32,963 nucleotides of DNA from Nitrospirota bacterium (GCA_021812785.1 JAKAMR010000018.1:1-32963), one strand, 5' to 3'. Positions 22,565 through 31,703 are shown, numbered from the stretch's first letter. Notes: generated by a model not told the origin, from the sequence alone. Numbers and translations: made by a program.

Positions 22565-23890
22565 ATGCTTAAAACTCCGGAAAACATCCGGGAACTCCAG
22601 AGAAAACTATACCGGAAGGCCAAGCAGGAAAAGGAGTTCAGATTCTATCTCCTCTATGACAAGATCTACAGGCTGGACATCCTGAGCCACGCCTATAACC
22701 TTGTCAAAGCGAACAAGGGTGCGCCGGGCGTAGACGGCGAAACTTTTGAGCACATAGAGGAAGGGGAAGGAGGAGCTAGCGGGTATCTCGAAGCAATCGC
22801 CGGCGAGCTAAAGCGGAAGGAATACAAGCCCCAACCTGTCCGAAGGGTCTATATACCTAAGGCAAGCGGTGGCAAACGTCCGCTCGGAATCCCGACGATA
22901 AAAGACAGGGTCGTGCAGATGGCAGTGAAAATAGTAATCGAGCCCATATTCGAAGCCGACTTTCAAGAGAACTCTTACGGGTTCAGACCGAAACGGAACG
23001 CCCATCAGGCGGTGGACGATGTCAGAAAGCATCTCCTTCAGGGCAAAACTGAGGTAATTGATGCCGATATCTCCAAGTACTTCGATACCATTCCTCACGA
23101 CAAACTGCTGCAACTGGTGGCAAGGCGCATCGTCGATAAGCAGATACTGAAACTTATCAAGATGTGGCTTAAAGCTCCCATTGTGGAAGAGCGTGAGGAT
23201 GGGGAAAAGGAGTACAAGGGGAACGACAAAGGGACGCCGCAAGGTGGGGTAATCTCTCCGCTTCTGGCCAACGTCTACCTGAACGTTCTTGACACCTTAT
23301 GGAAGCTCAAGAAGGTGCAGGAAAGGTTGGGCGCACGGCTCGTCCGCTATGCGGACGACTGTGTTGTCTTATGCAAAGGCAACACGGGGCGGATATTAAA
23401 GGGAATGAAGAAGGTTTTCAGCGACTTGGGGCTGACCCTGAATGAGGAAAAGACGAAAATCGTGAATGCACGAGAAGCGAGCTTTACCTTTTTAGGGTTC
23501 AGCGTAGAAATGCGCCAAGGACGGAAGGCCGACAGATTATTCCCATTTACCAGGCCGTCCAAGGAAGCGATGAAGCACATACGCTCAGAAATCAAGCAAT
23601 TGACCACCGAGCAGTACAGTGCGGTTCCGACGGGAGACGTAATCCAAAGAGTCAATCGAGTCGTTAGAGGCTGGGTAAACTATTTCTACTATGGCAACTG
23701 CACGAAAGCAATGTCTTCTTTGAGAGAATATCTGGTCTATAGGATGCGTATATATAGGCGTCGGAAGCACCATCTCCACAGTTACGGATACAGGGCGCTT
23801 CCGAACAGCTATTATTACGAGACCCTAGGCCTATATGAAGTGCCCCGAAAGGCTCCGTGGACTCAATCTGCGAAAGCGCCCGGAGAATGA
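22565..23890 (+). CDS. ltrA: Group II intron-encoded reverse transcriptase/maturase
   Basis: A 441-residue intron-encoded protein. Reverse transcriptase blocks run in order: HAYNLVKANKGAPGVDGETF (RT0/1), KPQPVRRVYIPKASGGKRPLGIPTIKDRVVQMA (RT2), SYGFRPKRNAHQAV, DADISKYFDTIPH (RT3), GTPQGGVISPLLANVYL (RT4) and RLVRYADDCVVL with the catalytic YADD at 262-265 (RT5). The thumb/maturase domain X follows (FLGFSVEM; RVVRGWVNYFYYGN). There is no C-terminal HNH endonuclease. The ATG at 22565 with AAGGAG nearby is preferred over an upstream start at 22460 that would translate structured intron RNA. No frameshift or stop is present. Confidence 0.95.
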   Translation: MLKTPENIRELQRKLYRKAKQEKEFRFYLLYDKIYRLDILSHAYNLVKANKGAPGVDGETFEHIEEGEGGASGYLEAIAGELKRKEYKPQPVRRVYIPKASGGKRPLGIPTIKDRVVQMAVKIVIEPIFEADFQENSYGFRPKRNAHQAVDDVRKHLLQGKTEVIDADISKYFDTIPHDKLLQLVARRIVDKQILKLIKMWLKAPIVEEREDGEKEYKGNDKGTPQGGVISPLLANVYLNVLDTLWKLKKVQERLGARLVRYADDCVVLCKGNTGRILKGMKKVFSDLGLTLNEEKTKIVNAREASFTFLGFSVEMRQGRKADRLFPFTRPSKEAMKHIRSEIKQLTTEQYSAVPTGDVIQRVNRVVRGWVNYFYYGNCTKAMSSLREYLVYRMRIYRRRKHHLHSYGYRALPNSYYYETLGLYEVPRKAPWTQSAKAPGE

Positions 23891-23899
23891 TAATCGGAA

Positions 23900-23930
23900 A
23901 GCCGTATTCGAGAAAATCGAATGTACGGTT
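23900..23930 (+). other. Group II intron domain V
   Basis: AGCCGTA (starting with the AGC catalytic triad at 23900-23902) pairs with TACGGTT. The distal stem ATTCGA/TCGAAT carries an A-rich loop. Position just after the maturase stop and before domain VI is canonical. Confidence 0.85.
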
Positions 23931-23989
23931 TGATGAGGGGGAGCTGGAGATAGAGCCGTCCGAGCAACTACGCCAGCTCTCTACTCTAC

Positions 23990-24261
23990 CGTAGCAAGAA
24001 TAATCGCATGGGTTGTATTAATTTTTTAGTCGCCACATCATAAGTATTATCTATCCGGTCTTTCAAAAAAAATCCTTATTTGCGCGAACTGTATGAAGAA
24101 ATCAGTTAAAAGCTAAGTCACAGGACCCCGGCTTTTAACAGAGAGGGACACTTCCCACATTTTAAGAAAAAAAGCAAAGTCGCTGGATTTCGTGTCGGGG
24201 CACGGAATGACGGCAAAAGACAAATGCGGACGCAGCAAACATCGACATGCTCCCAAGAAGT
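23990..24261. other. Noncoding gap between intron and mazF
   Basis: AT-rich sequence with no supportable gene, RNA or terminator on either strand. No clear continuation of repeat R1 was found after the intron. Confidence 0.5.
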
Positions 24262-24594
24262 TCAGGTCAGCAAGGGCCTGAATTTGGCTAGGATCGTAGA
24301 AATTGAATTCGCTCCCACACGGTCAACGATCTTTATTTTTCTCGCCTGCCAGTCGACGGAGCGAATCTGATCGGCGAGGGCGGCCCCGGAGGTCTTTTTC
24401 GCGCCCTCAAGTTGTACTTCGAAAGGATAGCCCTTGATCTTTGTCGTTATGGGGCACACAAGACAGAGACCTGAAGCTTTGTTATAAAATTCCGGAGATA
24501 GAACAACCGCCGGTCTGAAACCTGACTGCTCATGCCCTAACGTCGGGTCAAGGCTCAAGAGGATTACATCTCCGCGGTCGGGAATCGTCCTCAT
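24262..24594 (-). CDS. mazF: MazF/PemK-family mRNA interferase toxin
   Basis: A 110-residue toxin. IPDRGDVILLSLDPTLGHEQSGFRPAVVLSPEFYNKASGLCLVCPITTKIKGYPFEV is the typical MazF barrel: the GDV..V.LDPT.GHEQ.G.RPAVVLS signature and PIT. followed by PFEV. The C-terminal QIRSVDWQARKI is also conserved. These homodimers cut mRNA at short single-stranded motifs. The ATG at 24594 shares one base with the stop of the antitoxin gene (TAATG), giving tight coupling. The catalytic Arg and Thr in RPAVVL and PITT are present, so the toxin looks intact. Confidence 0.95.
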   Translation of the reverse strand: MRTIPDRGDVILLSLDPTLGHEQSGFRPAVVLSPEFYNKASGLCLVCPITTKIKGYPFEVQLEGAKKTSGAALADQIRSVDWQARKIKIVDRVGANSISTILAKFRPLLT

Positions 24595-24836
24595 TAAATG
24601 ATCTCTCTACCAACGGGACGCCCAAAATCAATTTCAGCGTGCCGATTCCGTGGAGTAATCCTTTTAACAAGTTCCCTTAAAGAATATTCCTTAGTTTCCA
24701 CTGGCTTGATTATGACCCCTCCATCGGCTTCCTCAATTTCCACAGCTGAGTCCACATCGATTCCGGTCTTCTTAGCCAAATCTCTGGGTATCCTCACGCC
24801 AATGCTGTTTCCCCATTTGGCCGCTTTCGTAATCAC
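24594..24836 (-). CDS. mazE: MazE-type AbrB-fold antitoxin
   Basis: About 80 residues with the swapped-hairpin AbrB fold: ITKAAKWGNSIGVRIPRDLAKKTGIDVDSAVEIEEADGGVIIKP. The C-terminal tail (ELVKRITPRNRHAEIDFGRPVGREII) is the disordered toxin-binding segment. Two GTG starts are possible. GTG at 24836 is preferred because GAGAGG lies 7 nt upstream and family members begin near the ITK.xKWGNS block; GTG at 24842 would add two residues. It neutralises MazF and, with it, represses the operon through the inverted repeats upstream. Confidence 0.94.
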   Translation of the reverse strand: MITKAAKWGNSIGVRIPRDLAKKTGIDVDSAVEIEEADGGVIIKPVETKEYSLRELVKRITPRNRHAEIDFGRPVGREII

Positions 24837-24862
24837 ATCCACACCTCTCTTTATCGAATTTT

Positions 24863-24909
24863 TTTTGTATAACTGTTTTTAGTATATCCCATGAATATAC
24901 AAAAGGCAA
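24863..24909 (-). promoter_or_regulatory. mazEF promoter with nested inverted-repeat operators
   Basis: On the minus strand TTGCCT (24909-24904), a 17-nt spacer and TATACT (24886-24881) form a good promoter. TTTTGTATA (24863-24871) and TATACAAAA (24896-24904) are a perfect 9-bp inverted repeat spanning it, with a smaller GTATAT/ATATAC pair inside. This is the expected place for MazE-MazF autorepression. Confidence 0.7.
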
Positions 24910-25000
24910 GTCTATTTGTGCATAGGATTTGCAAGGGAAAAGCAATTCCGTTGAGGAAAAACGATTCTCGCAGATCCGAGTTCATTATGCACTGTACGAC

Positions 25001-25147
25001 TGGAAAATGTTAGTCATTTGGTCCGGTAGCGGCGCGGGTTAGGGGCCGAAACACGCATCAAATCTTATCAACGGCTGAGTTTCAGTTACTGGACGGAGTC
25101 CTGCCAGGACGCGGACATGGGGAAATGCCATGTTCCACCGGGAATCC
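25001..25147 (+). repeat. Dispersed intergenic repeat, copy 3 of family R1
   Basis: The left part shares GAAAATGT.AGTCATT with copy 2 and a weaker GGCCGAA match with both others. The right part (GGACGGAGTCCTG, then AAATGCCATGTTCCACCGGGAA) matches 2161-2216 of copy 1. It is more diverged than the other two. Confidence 0.45.
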
Positions 25148-25621
25148 AGCACAAAAAAGAGATGATCGGGACCTCCCCCATCCTTTTGAAAATCCGCATA
25201 ATGGCTGCACTATTGCCGCATCCTGCACGAAATGGAGTTCATGAAACAAATTTAATTAACAGTTTACATGGACGATCCCTTAGCCCTAAGGGTTATGATG
25301 GGGAGGACGGCAGGCCGCTTTTAGCCTGCAACTTTCTGTAGCTTGCTCTTTGAAAACATGATGTCTTGCATCAGTTTACGAAGCGCGAAACTGCGGCTTG
25401 CGGGACGCCCTCCAAGCCGCATAAACGGTTAACGGATGCGTGCGTCTGATCTTGTCCCATCGCCTGAAAAAAACCAGGACGCTCACTTGAACACGTTTGA
25501 ACGCTCTGGCTCGGAAAATGATTTAAAAACGGCAGGTTACTAATTTTGATTTGAACAGAAAAGCGCAAAAAGGAATAAATGAAGCCATCCACACTCTTTG
25601 GCGAATGCCGCCTGATCCTGT
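25148..25621. other. Noncoding gap before the FabF-like gene, with two perfect hairpins
   Basis: No gene is supportable. CCCTTA (25277-25282) and TAAGGG (25287-25292) form a hairpin with a 4-nt loop; GCAGGC (25310-25315) and GCCTGC (25324-25329) form another. Neither has a U-tract. A following CTCTTTGAAAAC resembles leader sequences seen before rRNA or repeats, but none follows. Confidence 0.4.
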
Positions 25622-26830
25622 TTATCCGTATCTTTTTATCACAAGGGATGCGTTAAACCCTCCAAGGCCGAACGAATTGGCCATTGCTGCGTCAACCGCC
25701 GCCGTCCGCGTACGTTCGGGCAGATTGAGGGTGCAATCCCTGTTCTTTATATTCGGGTTGCCGGGTAAGACACCTTCTTTAACACACATAAGCGCAAGGG
25801 CGGCCTCGAAAGGCCCTGATGCGGCAAGCATGTGCCCGGTCAGCGCCTTTGCGGCAAAAACGGGCACATCGGGAGCCTTTTCCGCAAATGCCATCCTTAT
25901 GGCCTCTTCCTCTGCCCGGTCGCCAAGCCTGGTGCTTGTGGCGTGGGCAAACATAATGTCTATATCTCCCGCCCCAAGCCCGGCCGCTCCCATTGCCATC
26001 CTCATGGCCCTGGCCTGGCCGGAGGGGTCCGGCCTTGTGTCATGAAAGGCATCCATGCCGCAGCCGTAGCCGCATATTTCCCCGTAGATCTGAGCCCCCC
26101 GCGCAAGCGCGTGCTCCAGCTCCTCCAGGACCAGAACGCAGCTCCCTTCCGCCAGGACAAAACCGTCGCGCTCCCTGTCAAACGGACGGCTGGCCCACGG
26201 GGCCTGAGCCTTTGAAAGCGCGCCCGCTCTGCTATAGGCCTCGACGCAAAACCTGGTAAGCGGGGCCTCCGCGCCCCCGCAAAGGCAGACCGTCTCCAGC
26301 CCGTTTTTAATGTATGTAAAACCTTCTCCCACGGCCTGCATACCGGAGGCGCAGGCGCTTGATATACCCAGGGTGCGCCCCGTTGTTCCCAGCTTCCTGG
26401 CGGCGCAGGAGGCTGCCGCGCCGGACTGGCTTCCGGGCATAAGATAGGCCGAATACCTGCCTGTAAGCGCGGCCTCTTCCAGCCTGGTGACCCCGCCACG
26501 GCTTGTCCCGATGACCACCGCGCATCCGGATTTGTCACCGGCCGGTGGACCGCCTCCTGCAAAGGCGTCTTCCGCCGCCATCATGGCGGCGGACACGGCA
26601 TACCAGACGAACGGGTCGGTCCTGCCGGTCTCTTTTTGGGAGAGATGCAGGAGGGGGTCGTAGGAGCTGTCAACCTGTCCCGCGGCAAAGGAAAAAATCC
26701 GCTCGCCCAGCTCTTTGGAGCACACCCCTATGCCTGGGCGGCCCAGCCTGACCGCTTCCCAGGAGCGCCTGAAATCTCTTCCCAGGGGCGTGACCGCCCC
26801 TATCCCGGTAACTACCACCCTCTTGTTCAT
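25622..26830 (-). CDS. Beta-ketoacyl-ACP synthase II (FabF-like)
   Basis: A 402-residue thiolase-fold condensing enzyme. RVVVTGIGAVTPLG opens it. The catalytic triad is Cys160 (ISSACASG), His296 (FAHATSTRLGD) and His333 (KALTGHMLAASG), with Lys328. It extends a growing acyl chain on ACP using malonyl-ACP. AHATST replaces the usual AHGTxT, and no acyl carrier protein or fatty-acid genes are adjacent. It may therefore serve a specialised lipid or polyketide-like product rather than housekeeping synthesis. The gene is GC-rich like the native set and diverges from smc. The ATG at 26830 has no ribosome site but a promoter 17 nt upstream. Confidence 0.93.
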   Translation of the reverse strand: MNKRVVVTGIGAVTPLGRDFRRSWEAVRLGRPGIGVCSKELGERIFSFAAGQVDSSYDPLLHLSQKETGRTDPFVWYAVSAAMMAAEDAFAGGGPPAGDKSGCAVVIGTSRGGVTRLEEAALTGRYSAYLMPGSQSGAAASCAARKLGTTGRTLGISSACASGMQAVGEGFTYIKNGLETVCLCGGAEAPLTRFCVEAYSRAGALSKAQAPWASRPFDRERDGFVLAEGSCVLVLEELEHALARGAQIYGEICGYGCGMDAFHDTRPDPSGQARAMRMAMGAAGLGAGDIDIMFAHATSTRLGDRAEEEAIRMAFAEKAPDVPVFAAKALTGHMLAASGPFEAALALMCVKEGVLPGNPNIKNRDCTLNLPERTRTAAVDAAMANSFGLGGFNASLVIKRYG

Positions 26831-26846
26831 ATTTGTTTGCCCGTAA

Positions 26847-26876
26847 ACTATATTAGCAAAAAAGGTTTACGAACAA
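26847..26876 (-). promoter_or_regulatory. Promoter of the FabF-like gene
   Basis: On the minus strand TTGTTC (26876-26871), an 18-nt spacer, then TATAGT (26852-26847). The predicted leader is only about 10 nt and has no ribosome site. Confidence 0.5.
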
Positions 26877-26970
26877 ACGGTTAAAAACCCACCAGGGAGT
26901 GAAGGGCGTGCAGCACCTGGCGCGAACAATATTCCGCCTGAATTTGTCAATACCCAGGCCGCTCCCGCGC

Positions 26971-27000
26971 TTGTTTTTGCCGCTGGCAAATGGGTATACT
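26971..27000 (+). promoter_or_regulatory. Promoter of smc
   Basis: TTGTTT (26971-26976), an 18-nt spacer, then TATACT (26995-27000). The leader to the ATG at 27039 is about 30 nt. GGGGGGAT at 27016-27023 is too far from the start to be a standard ribosome site. Confidence 0.5.
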
Positions 27001-27038
27001 ACTGCTACTTTCCGGGGGGATTAAAAAAACAAAAGCAG

Positions 27039-30000
27039 ATGCGCATTGAGAAGATAGAGCTTACAGGATTCAAGTCATTCGCAGATAAGACCACCATCGA
27101 ACTCCATCCGGGCATTACCTGCATCGTAGGGCCAAACGGCTGCGGCAAAAGCAACGTCGTGGACTCCTTCAAATGGGTGCTCGGGGAACAGAGCGCAAAG
27201 AGCCTCAGGGGCGACAAGATGATGGAAGTGGTCTTCGACGGCTCGCAAAACAAAAAGCCAAAGGGCATGGCCGAGGTCAGCCTCCAGGTAAACGGCATCA
27301 ATGGAGGCAGCCCCACCACCGTGACCAGAAGGCTGTACCGTTCCGGCGAGAGCGATTACCTTATAAACCGGTCCTCCTGCCGCCTGAAGGATGTAAAAGA
27401 CATATTCCTGGACACAGGCCTTGAACTTAAAAGCTATGCCATATTCGAACAGGGCAATATATCCAGGATCATAAATTCCAAGCCGGAAGACAGGCGCTTC
27501 CTCATAGAAGAGGTCGCGGGCGTGGTCAAATACAAGATAAGACGCGGCGAGGCAGAGGGCAAACTGGAGACCTCCCGGCTGAACCTCCAGAGGATAGGCG
27601 ATATCATCGGGGAGGTGAAAAGACAAATCAACTCCCTGGACAGACAGGCCAAAAAGGCCGAGCGTTACAAACGCCTGGCCGAGGAGCTGAAGGGCATAGA
27701 GCTGAGACAGGCCAGGCGGGATTACCTGGAGCTGTCCGCAGCCCTGGAAGAGCTTACGTCCTTGCTTGCCGCGCTCAGGGAAAAGGACGCGGCGCTCAGG
27801 GCCAGGCTTTCCGAGCTAGAGGACACGCATGCCCAAAGGCGCATAGCCCTTGCGGACAGGGAAAAGACCGCAGGCGGCCTGAACGATGAGCTGCAGGCGC
27901 TGCAACGGGACATCAACTCAAAGGAGCGGGAGACCGCCATCCTTGATACCGAGAAAGAGGCCATCAGACAAAACCTGGAGCGCCTTGAAGCGGCCGAAGT
28001 GGAGCTGAACCAGAAAATAGTGGACTCAGGGGAAAAGATCTCCGGCCTGAACGCGGAATCTGAGACGCTTTCCACAACGATTTCCTCCTTTGAGGACACT
28101 TTAAGAAAAAGCAGCAGCGGTCTTGACTTCTCCAAAGAGGAAATAGAGCAGATAGAGACCGGGCTTGAACAGGAAAGGCGGGAGCTTTTCCGGGCATCTG
28201 AAGCGCTAAGCTCACACGCCGGAGAGATAGGAAAGGCGGAGATGGCCATAGCAGGGCACAGAAAGAGGGAGTTTTCCATCGCCGGTGAGGCGGAGGCCCT
28301 TAAAGAGACCCTTTCCCAAAACGAAAAGGCGCTGGCGGAGCTTGAGGCCAGGGCGGTTGAAAGCGGTAAAGCCCACATGCTTGCCAAGGAGGAAAAAGAG
28401 GCCCTCATCGAGGAACTCTCGGCCCTGCGGCAGCGCTCGCAGGATCTTCAGGCGCAGATCTCCGGAAAAAGAGAGGCCCTTGCCGGAGTTTTATCAAGGA
28501 TAGATTCCCTTAAAGAGATACTTCTGGACCCGGCAAGCAGGGAATTTTTGAATACGGCGTCGGACCAGGTCAATATAGAAAAAAGCCTTTCGGATGTTAT
28601 CGAGGCGGCGCCCGAATATGAAAGGGCCATCGAGGCCGCCCTGAAGGAGCTTCTGGCCGGCGGCTTTATAGTGCCGGACAGAAAAAGCGCCATCTCCGCC
28701 CTGAAGACCCTCAGGGACAAAGACATTGAGAGGACCTCCTTTATCCCCATCGCGATCAACGGCAACGGCGGGGGGGACCGTCCTTTGCCTCCGGGCGTTC
28801 TGGGCCGGGCGACCGATTTCGTAAAGGCAATGCCCGGATATGAGGCGCTCACAAAGACCCTGTTAAATGATGTCCTGATAGTGCGGGAGCTGGAGGACGC
28901 GCCTGAAGCCACGGGGGGCTTCATGTACATAAGCCTGCAAGGAGAGGCGCTTGAGCCAAGGGGCACGCTTGCGGGCGGAAAGACGCGCGGTCTTCTGGCC
29001 AGGAAAAGGGAGCTAAGGGGACTTCAAAGCGAGGCCAATGAGCTTAAAGCCAGCGTGTCCGCCCTGGAAAGTGATGCCACGGAAACCGGCGCCCTGACGG
29101 AGGAGAAGGAACGGCTCCTGGCAGGTGCCCAGGCACGGCTGCATGAGCTTGAAAAGGAGATATCGCTGCTAAACCACTCCCTTGAAAGCGGAAGGATGGA
29201 ACTGGAGCGCCTTCAGAAGAAATCTTCATACCTCAGCATAGAAGGCGAAACCATCAAGGGCGAACTTTCGCGCATGGAAGAGGATCTCGACCAGCTGGCC
29301 GGGGAAAAAACTGTCCTGGAGCAGAAAAAAGCCCTCAAAGAGGAGGAAATAAGCGCTCTTCAGGAAAAGCTTTCTGCCGCCCGGCAGTCTTATGAAGAGG
29401 AAAGAGCTGGATTGGTGGAGCAGAAAATGGAGCTTAACAATTTAAGGCAGGCCCTGGAAAACCTGAAAAAAGAGATTTCTTCCCTGGAGGCCCGGAGGCT
29501 GGAGGCCGGCCGCAGCCTTGAGAGGGCGGGGGCCGAAAAACTTGCGGCCTTTCAAATACTTGAGCAAAAAACCGCCCGCACCGGGGAACTTCTGGCCGCC
29601 TTAAGGGAGGTCGTCACAAAGGCCCAGCAGAAAGAAGCCCAGGTGCAGGAAGAAAGGCGCGGGCTTGAAGAGCTGCTTGCGGAAATAAACGGGTTTGAGC
29701 TACCTTTAAAATCACTCAGGCAGGAAATAGACGGCTTGGGCCGCCAGATAGCCGAGACGGAAGTGAAATCCTCCCAGACCGGGATGAGGCTCGAAAATCT
29801 GAAGGAAAACATCCGGAACACCTATCAGCTGGAGATAGAGACGCATGAGGCAGGCCCGATGGAAGAAGGGGATGAAGCCAAATGCGCCGAGCTTAAAAAG
29901 AAACTGGCCGAGCTTGGCCCCGTAAGCCTTTCCACCATAGAGGAATACGAGGAGCTTACCAAGAGGTTCGAGTTCCTGAACACCCAGAAGGAAGACCTGG

Positions 30001-30512
30001 AAAGATCCATTGCCGAGCTGGAGGAGGCCATCAAGAAACTGAACACATCCACAAGGAAGATGCTCCGTGATGCGTTCGACGCGCTCAAGGTGAAGTTCTC
30101 GGAGATATTCATAGACTTTTTTGGCGGGGGGCGCGCCGAACTTGTCCTGACCGATGAGAACAACATACTGGAGACCGGCATAGACATAATCGCCCAGCCG
30201 CCGGGCAAAAAGCTGCAGAACATAAACCTGCTTTCAGGAGGGGAAAAGTCCCTTACGGCGCTTTCCCTTCTTTTTGCCAGCTTCCTTATAAAGCCCACTC
30301 CGCTTTGCATCCTGGACGAGGCGGACGCCGCGCTGGATGAATCCAACACCTTAAAATTCGCCCAGATGCTAAAGACGCTTTCCACTGCCACCCAGTTCAT
30401 AGTGATCACACACAACAGGGTGACCATGGAGGTGGCGGATTTCATCTACGGAATCACCATGCAGGAGCCCGGCGTCTCCAGAGCCATCTCCATGCGCCTT
30501 TCCGAGGCATGA
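27039..30512 (+). CDS. smc: Chromosome segregation SMC ATPase
   Basis: A complete 1157-residue SMC. Residues 31-39 (GPNGCGKSN) are Walker A. Coiled coil runs to about 500 with heptads rich in Glu, Lys and Leu. The hinge at about 505-660 includes VIEAAPEYERAIEAALKELLAGGFIV and ALEPRGTLAGGKTRG. The second coiled coil leads to the C-terminal head with signature LLSGGEKSLTALSLLFA and Walker B PLCILDEADAALDESN. SMC dimers with ScpA and ScpB extrude DNA loops and organise the chromosome; neither partner is in this window. It is followed 33 nt later by dgt in the same direction, with no terminator between. Confidence 0.97.
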   Translation: MRIEKIELTGFKSFADKTTIELHPGITCIVGPNGCGKSNVVDSFKWVLGEQSAKSLRGDKMMEVVFDGSQNKKPKGMAEVSLQVNGINGGSPTTVTRRLYRSGESDYLINRSSCRLKDVKDIFLDTGLELKSYAIFEQGNISRIINSKPEDRRFLIEEVAGVVKYKIRRGEAEGKLETSRLNLQRIGDIIGEVKRQINSLDRQAKKAERYKRLAEELKGIELRQARRDYLELSAALEELTSLLAALREKDAALRARLSELEDTHAQRRIALADREKTAGGLNDELQALQRDINSKERETAILDTEKEAIRQNLERLEAAEVELNQKIVDSGEKISGLNAESETLSTTISSFEDTLRKSSSGLDFSKEEIEQIETGLEQERRELFRASEALSSHAGEIGKAEMAIAGHRKREFSIAGEAEALKETLSQNEKALAELEARAVESGKAHMLAKEEKEALIEELSALRQRSQDLQAQISGKREALAGVLSRIDSLKEILLDPASREFLNTASDQVNIEKSLSDVIEAAPEYERAIEAALKELLAGGFIVPDRKSAISALKTLRDKDIERTSFIPIAINGNGGGDRPLPPGVLGRATDFVKAMPGYEALTKTLLNDVLIVRELEDAPEATGGFMYISLQGEALEPRGTLAGGKTRGLLARKRELRGLQSEANELKASVSALESDATETGALTEEKERLLAGAQARLHELEKEISLLNHSLESGRMELERLQKKSSYLSIEGETIKGELSRMEEDLDQLAGEKTVLEQKKALKEEEISALQEKLSAARQSYEEERAGLVEQKMELNNLRQALENLKKEISSLEARRLEAGRSLERAGAEKLAAFQILEQKTARTGELLAALREVVTKAQQKEAQVQEERRGLEELLAEINGFELPLKSLRQEIDGLGRQIAETEVKSSQTGMRLENLKENIRNTYQLEIETHEAGPMEEGDEAKCAELKKKLAELGPVSLSTIEEYEELTKRFEFLNTQKEDLERSIAELEEAIKKLNTSTRKMLRDAFDALKVKFSEIFIDFFGGGRAELVLTDENNILETGIDIIAQPPGKKLQNINLLSGGEKSLTALSLLFASFLIKPTPLCILDEADAALDESNTLKFAQMLKTLSTATQFIVITHNRVTMEVADFIYGITMQEPGVSRAISMRLSEA

Positions 30513-30545
30513 TGCCTTTCATTTCCAAAAGAAAAAAAAATTAAA

Positions 30546-31592
30546 ATGAGGGCCAGCATAAGGGCGCAGACCGAGACGATAGAAAACCAGGTGCTTCATC
30601 CCAGGGCCGCCAGGAGCTCTTCCAGCCGCGGCAGGAGCCGCACCGAAAAGGAAGGCGAGATACGGACCTGCTACCAGCGGGACCGGGACCGGGTGATACA
30701 CTCAAAGGCCTTCCGCAGGCTCAAATACAAGACTCAGGTGTTCCTTGCCCCGAAAGGGGACCATTACCGCACGCGCCTTACCCATGTGCTTGAGGTAAGC
30801 CAGATAGCCCGCACCATCGCGCGCGCCCTGAGGCTTAACGAAGACCTGACGGAGGCCATAGCCCTGGCGCATGACTTGGGGCACACGCCGTTCGGCCACG
30901 CCGGCGAGGCCGTGCTGCGTGAGATACACCCCGGGGGGTTTGAGCATTACGAGCAGAGCCTGCGCGTGGTGGAGGTGCTTGAAAGGGACGGGAAGGGCCT
31001 TAACCTCACCTTCGAGGTAAAAGACGGCATCATAAAGCACTCCAAAGGGAAAGGAAACATTATCCCCCGGACCCAGGCGGAGGCGGCAAGTACGCTTGAG
31101 GGGCAGGTGGTGCGGGTGTCTGACAGCATCGCCTATCTGAATCATGACCTGGACGATGCCCTAAGGGCACAGGTGATAAAAAAAGCGGAGATCCCGCCGG
31201 ATGCCAACCGTGTGCTTGGCGACAGTTACTCCGCGAGGATAGACACCATGGTAAAAGACGTTATCCATGAGACGGTAAAGGATGAGGGGCTGCCAGGGCT
31301 TGCGATGAGCGAAGGGCTCATCAGCGCCATAGGGGTGCTGCGGCGTTTTCTCTATGAGCGCGTTTATGAAAACGAAGGCACAAAGGCTGAGTTCAGAAAG
31401 GCCAAAAAGATACTGGAGGACCTGTACTCATATTTTCTTGAGCACCCGGATGAGGCCTTTCATGACCATCCGGTCCTGAAAAGGGAAGAACCGCATCGCG
31501 TGGTCTGCGATTTCATAGCGGGTATGACGGACCGCTTCGCGCTTGCCACCTACGAACGGATATTCATGCCCAGGCAGTGGACGGTGTATTAA
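30546..31592 (+). CDS. dgt: Deoxyguanosinetriphosphate triphosphohydrolase-like protein
   Basis: A 348-residue HD-domain dNTPase. [22 protein letters not shown] is the family signature. The HD metal ligands follow: [10 protein letters not shown] (His80), [14 protein letters not shown] (His109-Asp110, His113, His118) and [16 protein letters not shown]. It matches the dGTPase-like type 2 family, which hydrolyses dNTPs to nucleosides and triphosphate and limits nucleotide pools. The family often neighbours replication genes. Its Arg/Ser-rich stretch at 20-33 is a normal N-terminal feature. Likely co-transcribed with smc. Confidence 0.95.
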   Translation: MRASIRAQTETIENQVLHPRAARSSSSRGRSRTEKEGEIRTCYQRDRDRVIHSKAFRRLKYKTQVFLAPKGDHYRTRLTHVLEVSQIARTIARALRLNEDLTEAIALAHDLGHTPFGHAGEAVLREIHPGGFEHYEQSLRVVEVLERDGKGLNLTFEVKDGIIKHSKGKGNIIPRTQAEAASTLEGQVVRVSDSIAYLNHDLDDALRAQVIKKAEIPPDANRVLGDSYSARIDTMVKDVIHETVKDEGLPGLAMSEGLISAIGVLRRFLYERVYENEGTKAEFRKAKKILEDLYSYFLEHPDEAFHDHPVLKREEPHRVVCDFIAGMTDRFALATYERIFMPRQWTVY

Positions 31593-31703
31593 AGGGTTTT
31601 TTGTTTTAACGACCAAGCCGTCGAGGCGCGCCAAGGTTTCTTCCGCAAATAAACACATTCCCCGCCTGGAGCGGGCGTCAAGTCCTACTCAACTCCGCAC
31701 CCC

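Larger units (their letters stand above)
22035..23989 (+). mobile_element. Group II intron with an internal reverse transcriptase/maturase gene
   Basis: A self-splicing retroelement of about 1.95 kb. The 5' end is set at GTGCGG (22035), matching the GTGYG consensus, and the 3' end at CTACTCTAC (23981-23989), which ends in the expected AC. Between 22035 and 22564 is GC-rich structured RNA of domains I-III with many short hairpins. The maturase is in domain IV. Domain V is at about 23900-23930, and domain VI follows with the GAGCTGG/CCAGCTC stem (23941-23947 and 23972-23978). The maturase lacks an HNH endonuclease domain. The element appears complete and could be active. The 5' boundary is less certain because repeat R1 shows partial similarity across it. 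Confidence 0.88.

Noticed and set aside
25325..25365. CTCTTTGAAAAC motif resembling an rRNA or CRISPR leader
   Set aside because: No rRNA or spaced repeats follow; the next 250 nt are unique sequence up to the FabF-like gene.
26002..26562. Alternate-frame open frame of 186 codons inside the FabF-like gene
   Set aside because: Arg/Pro-rich composition typical of a GC-rich shadow frame; the catalytic triad is in the annotated frame.
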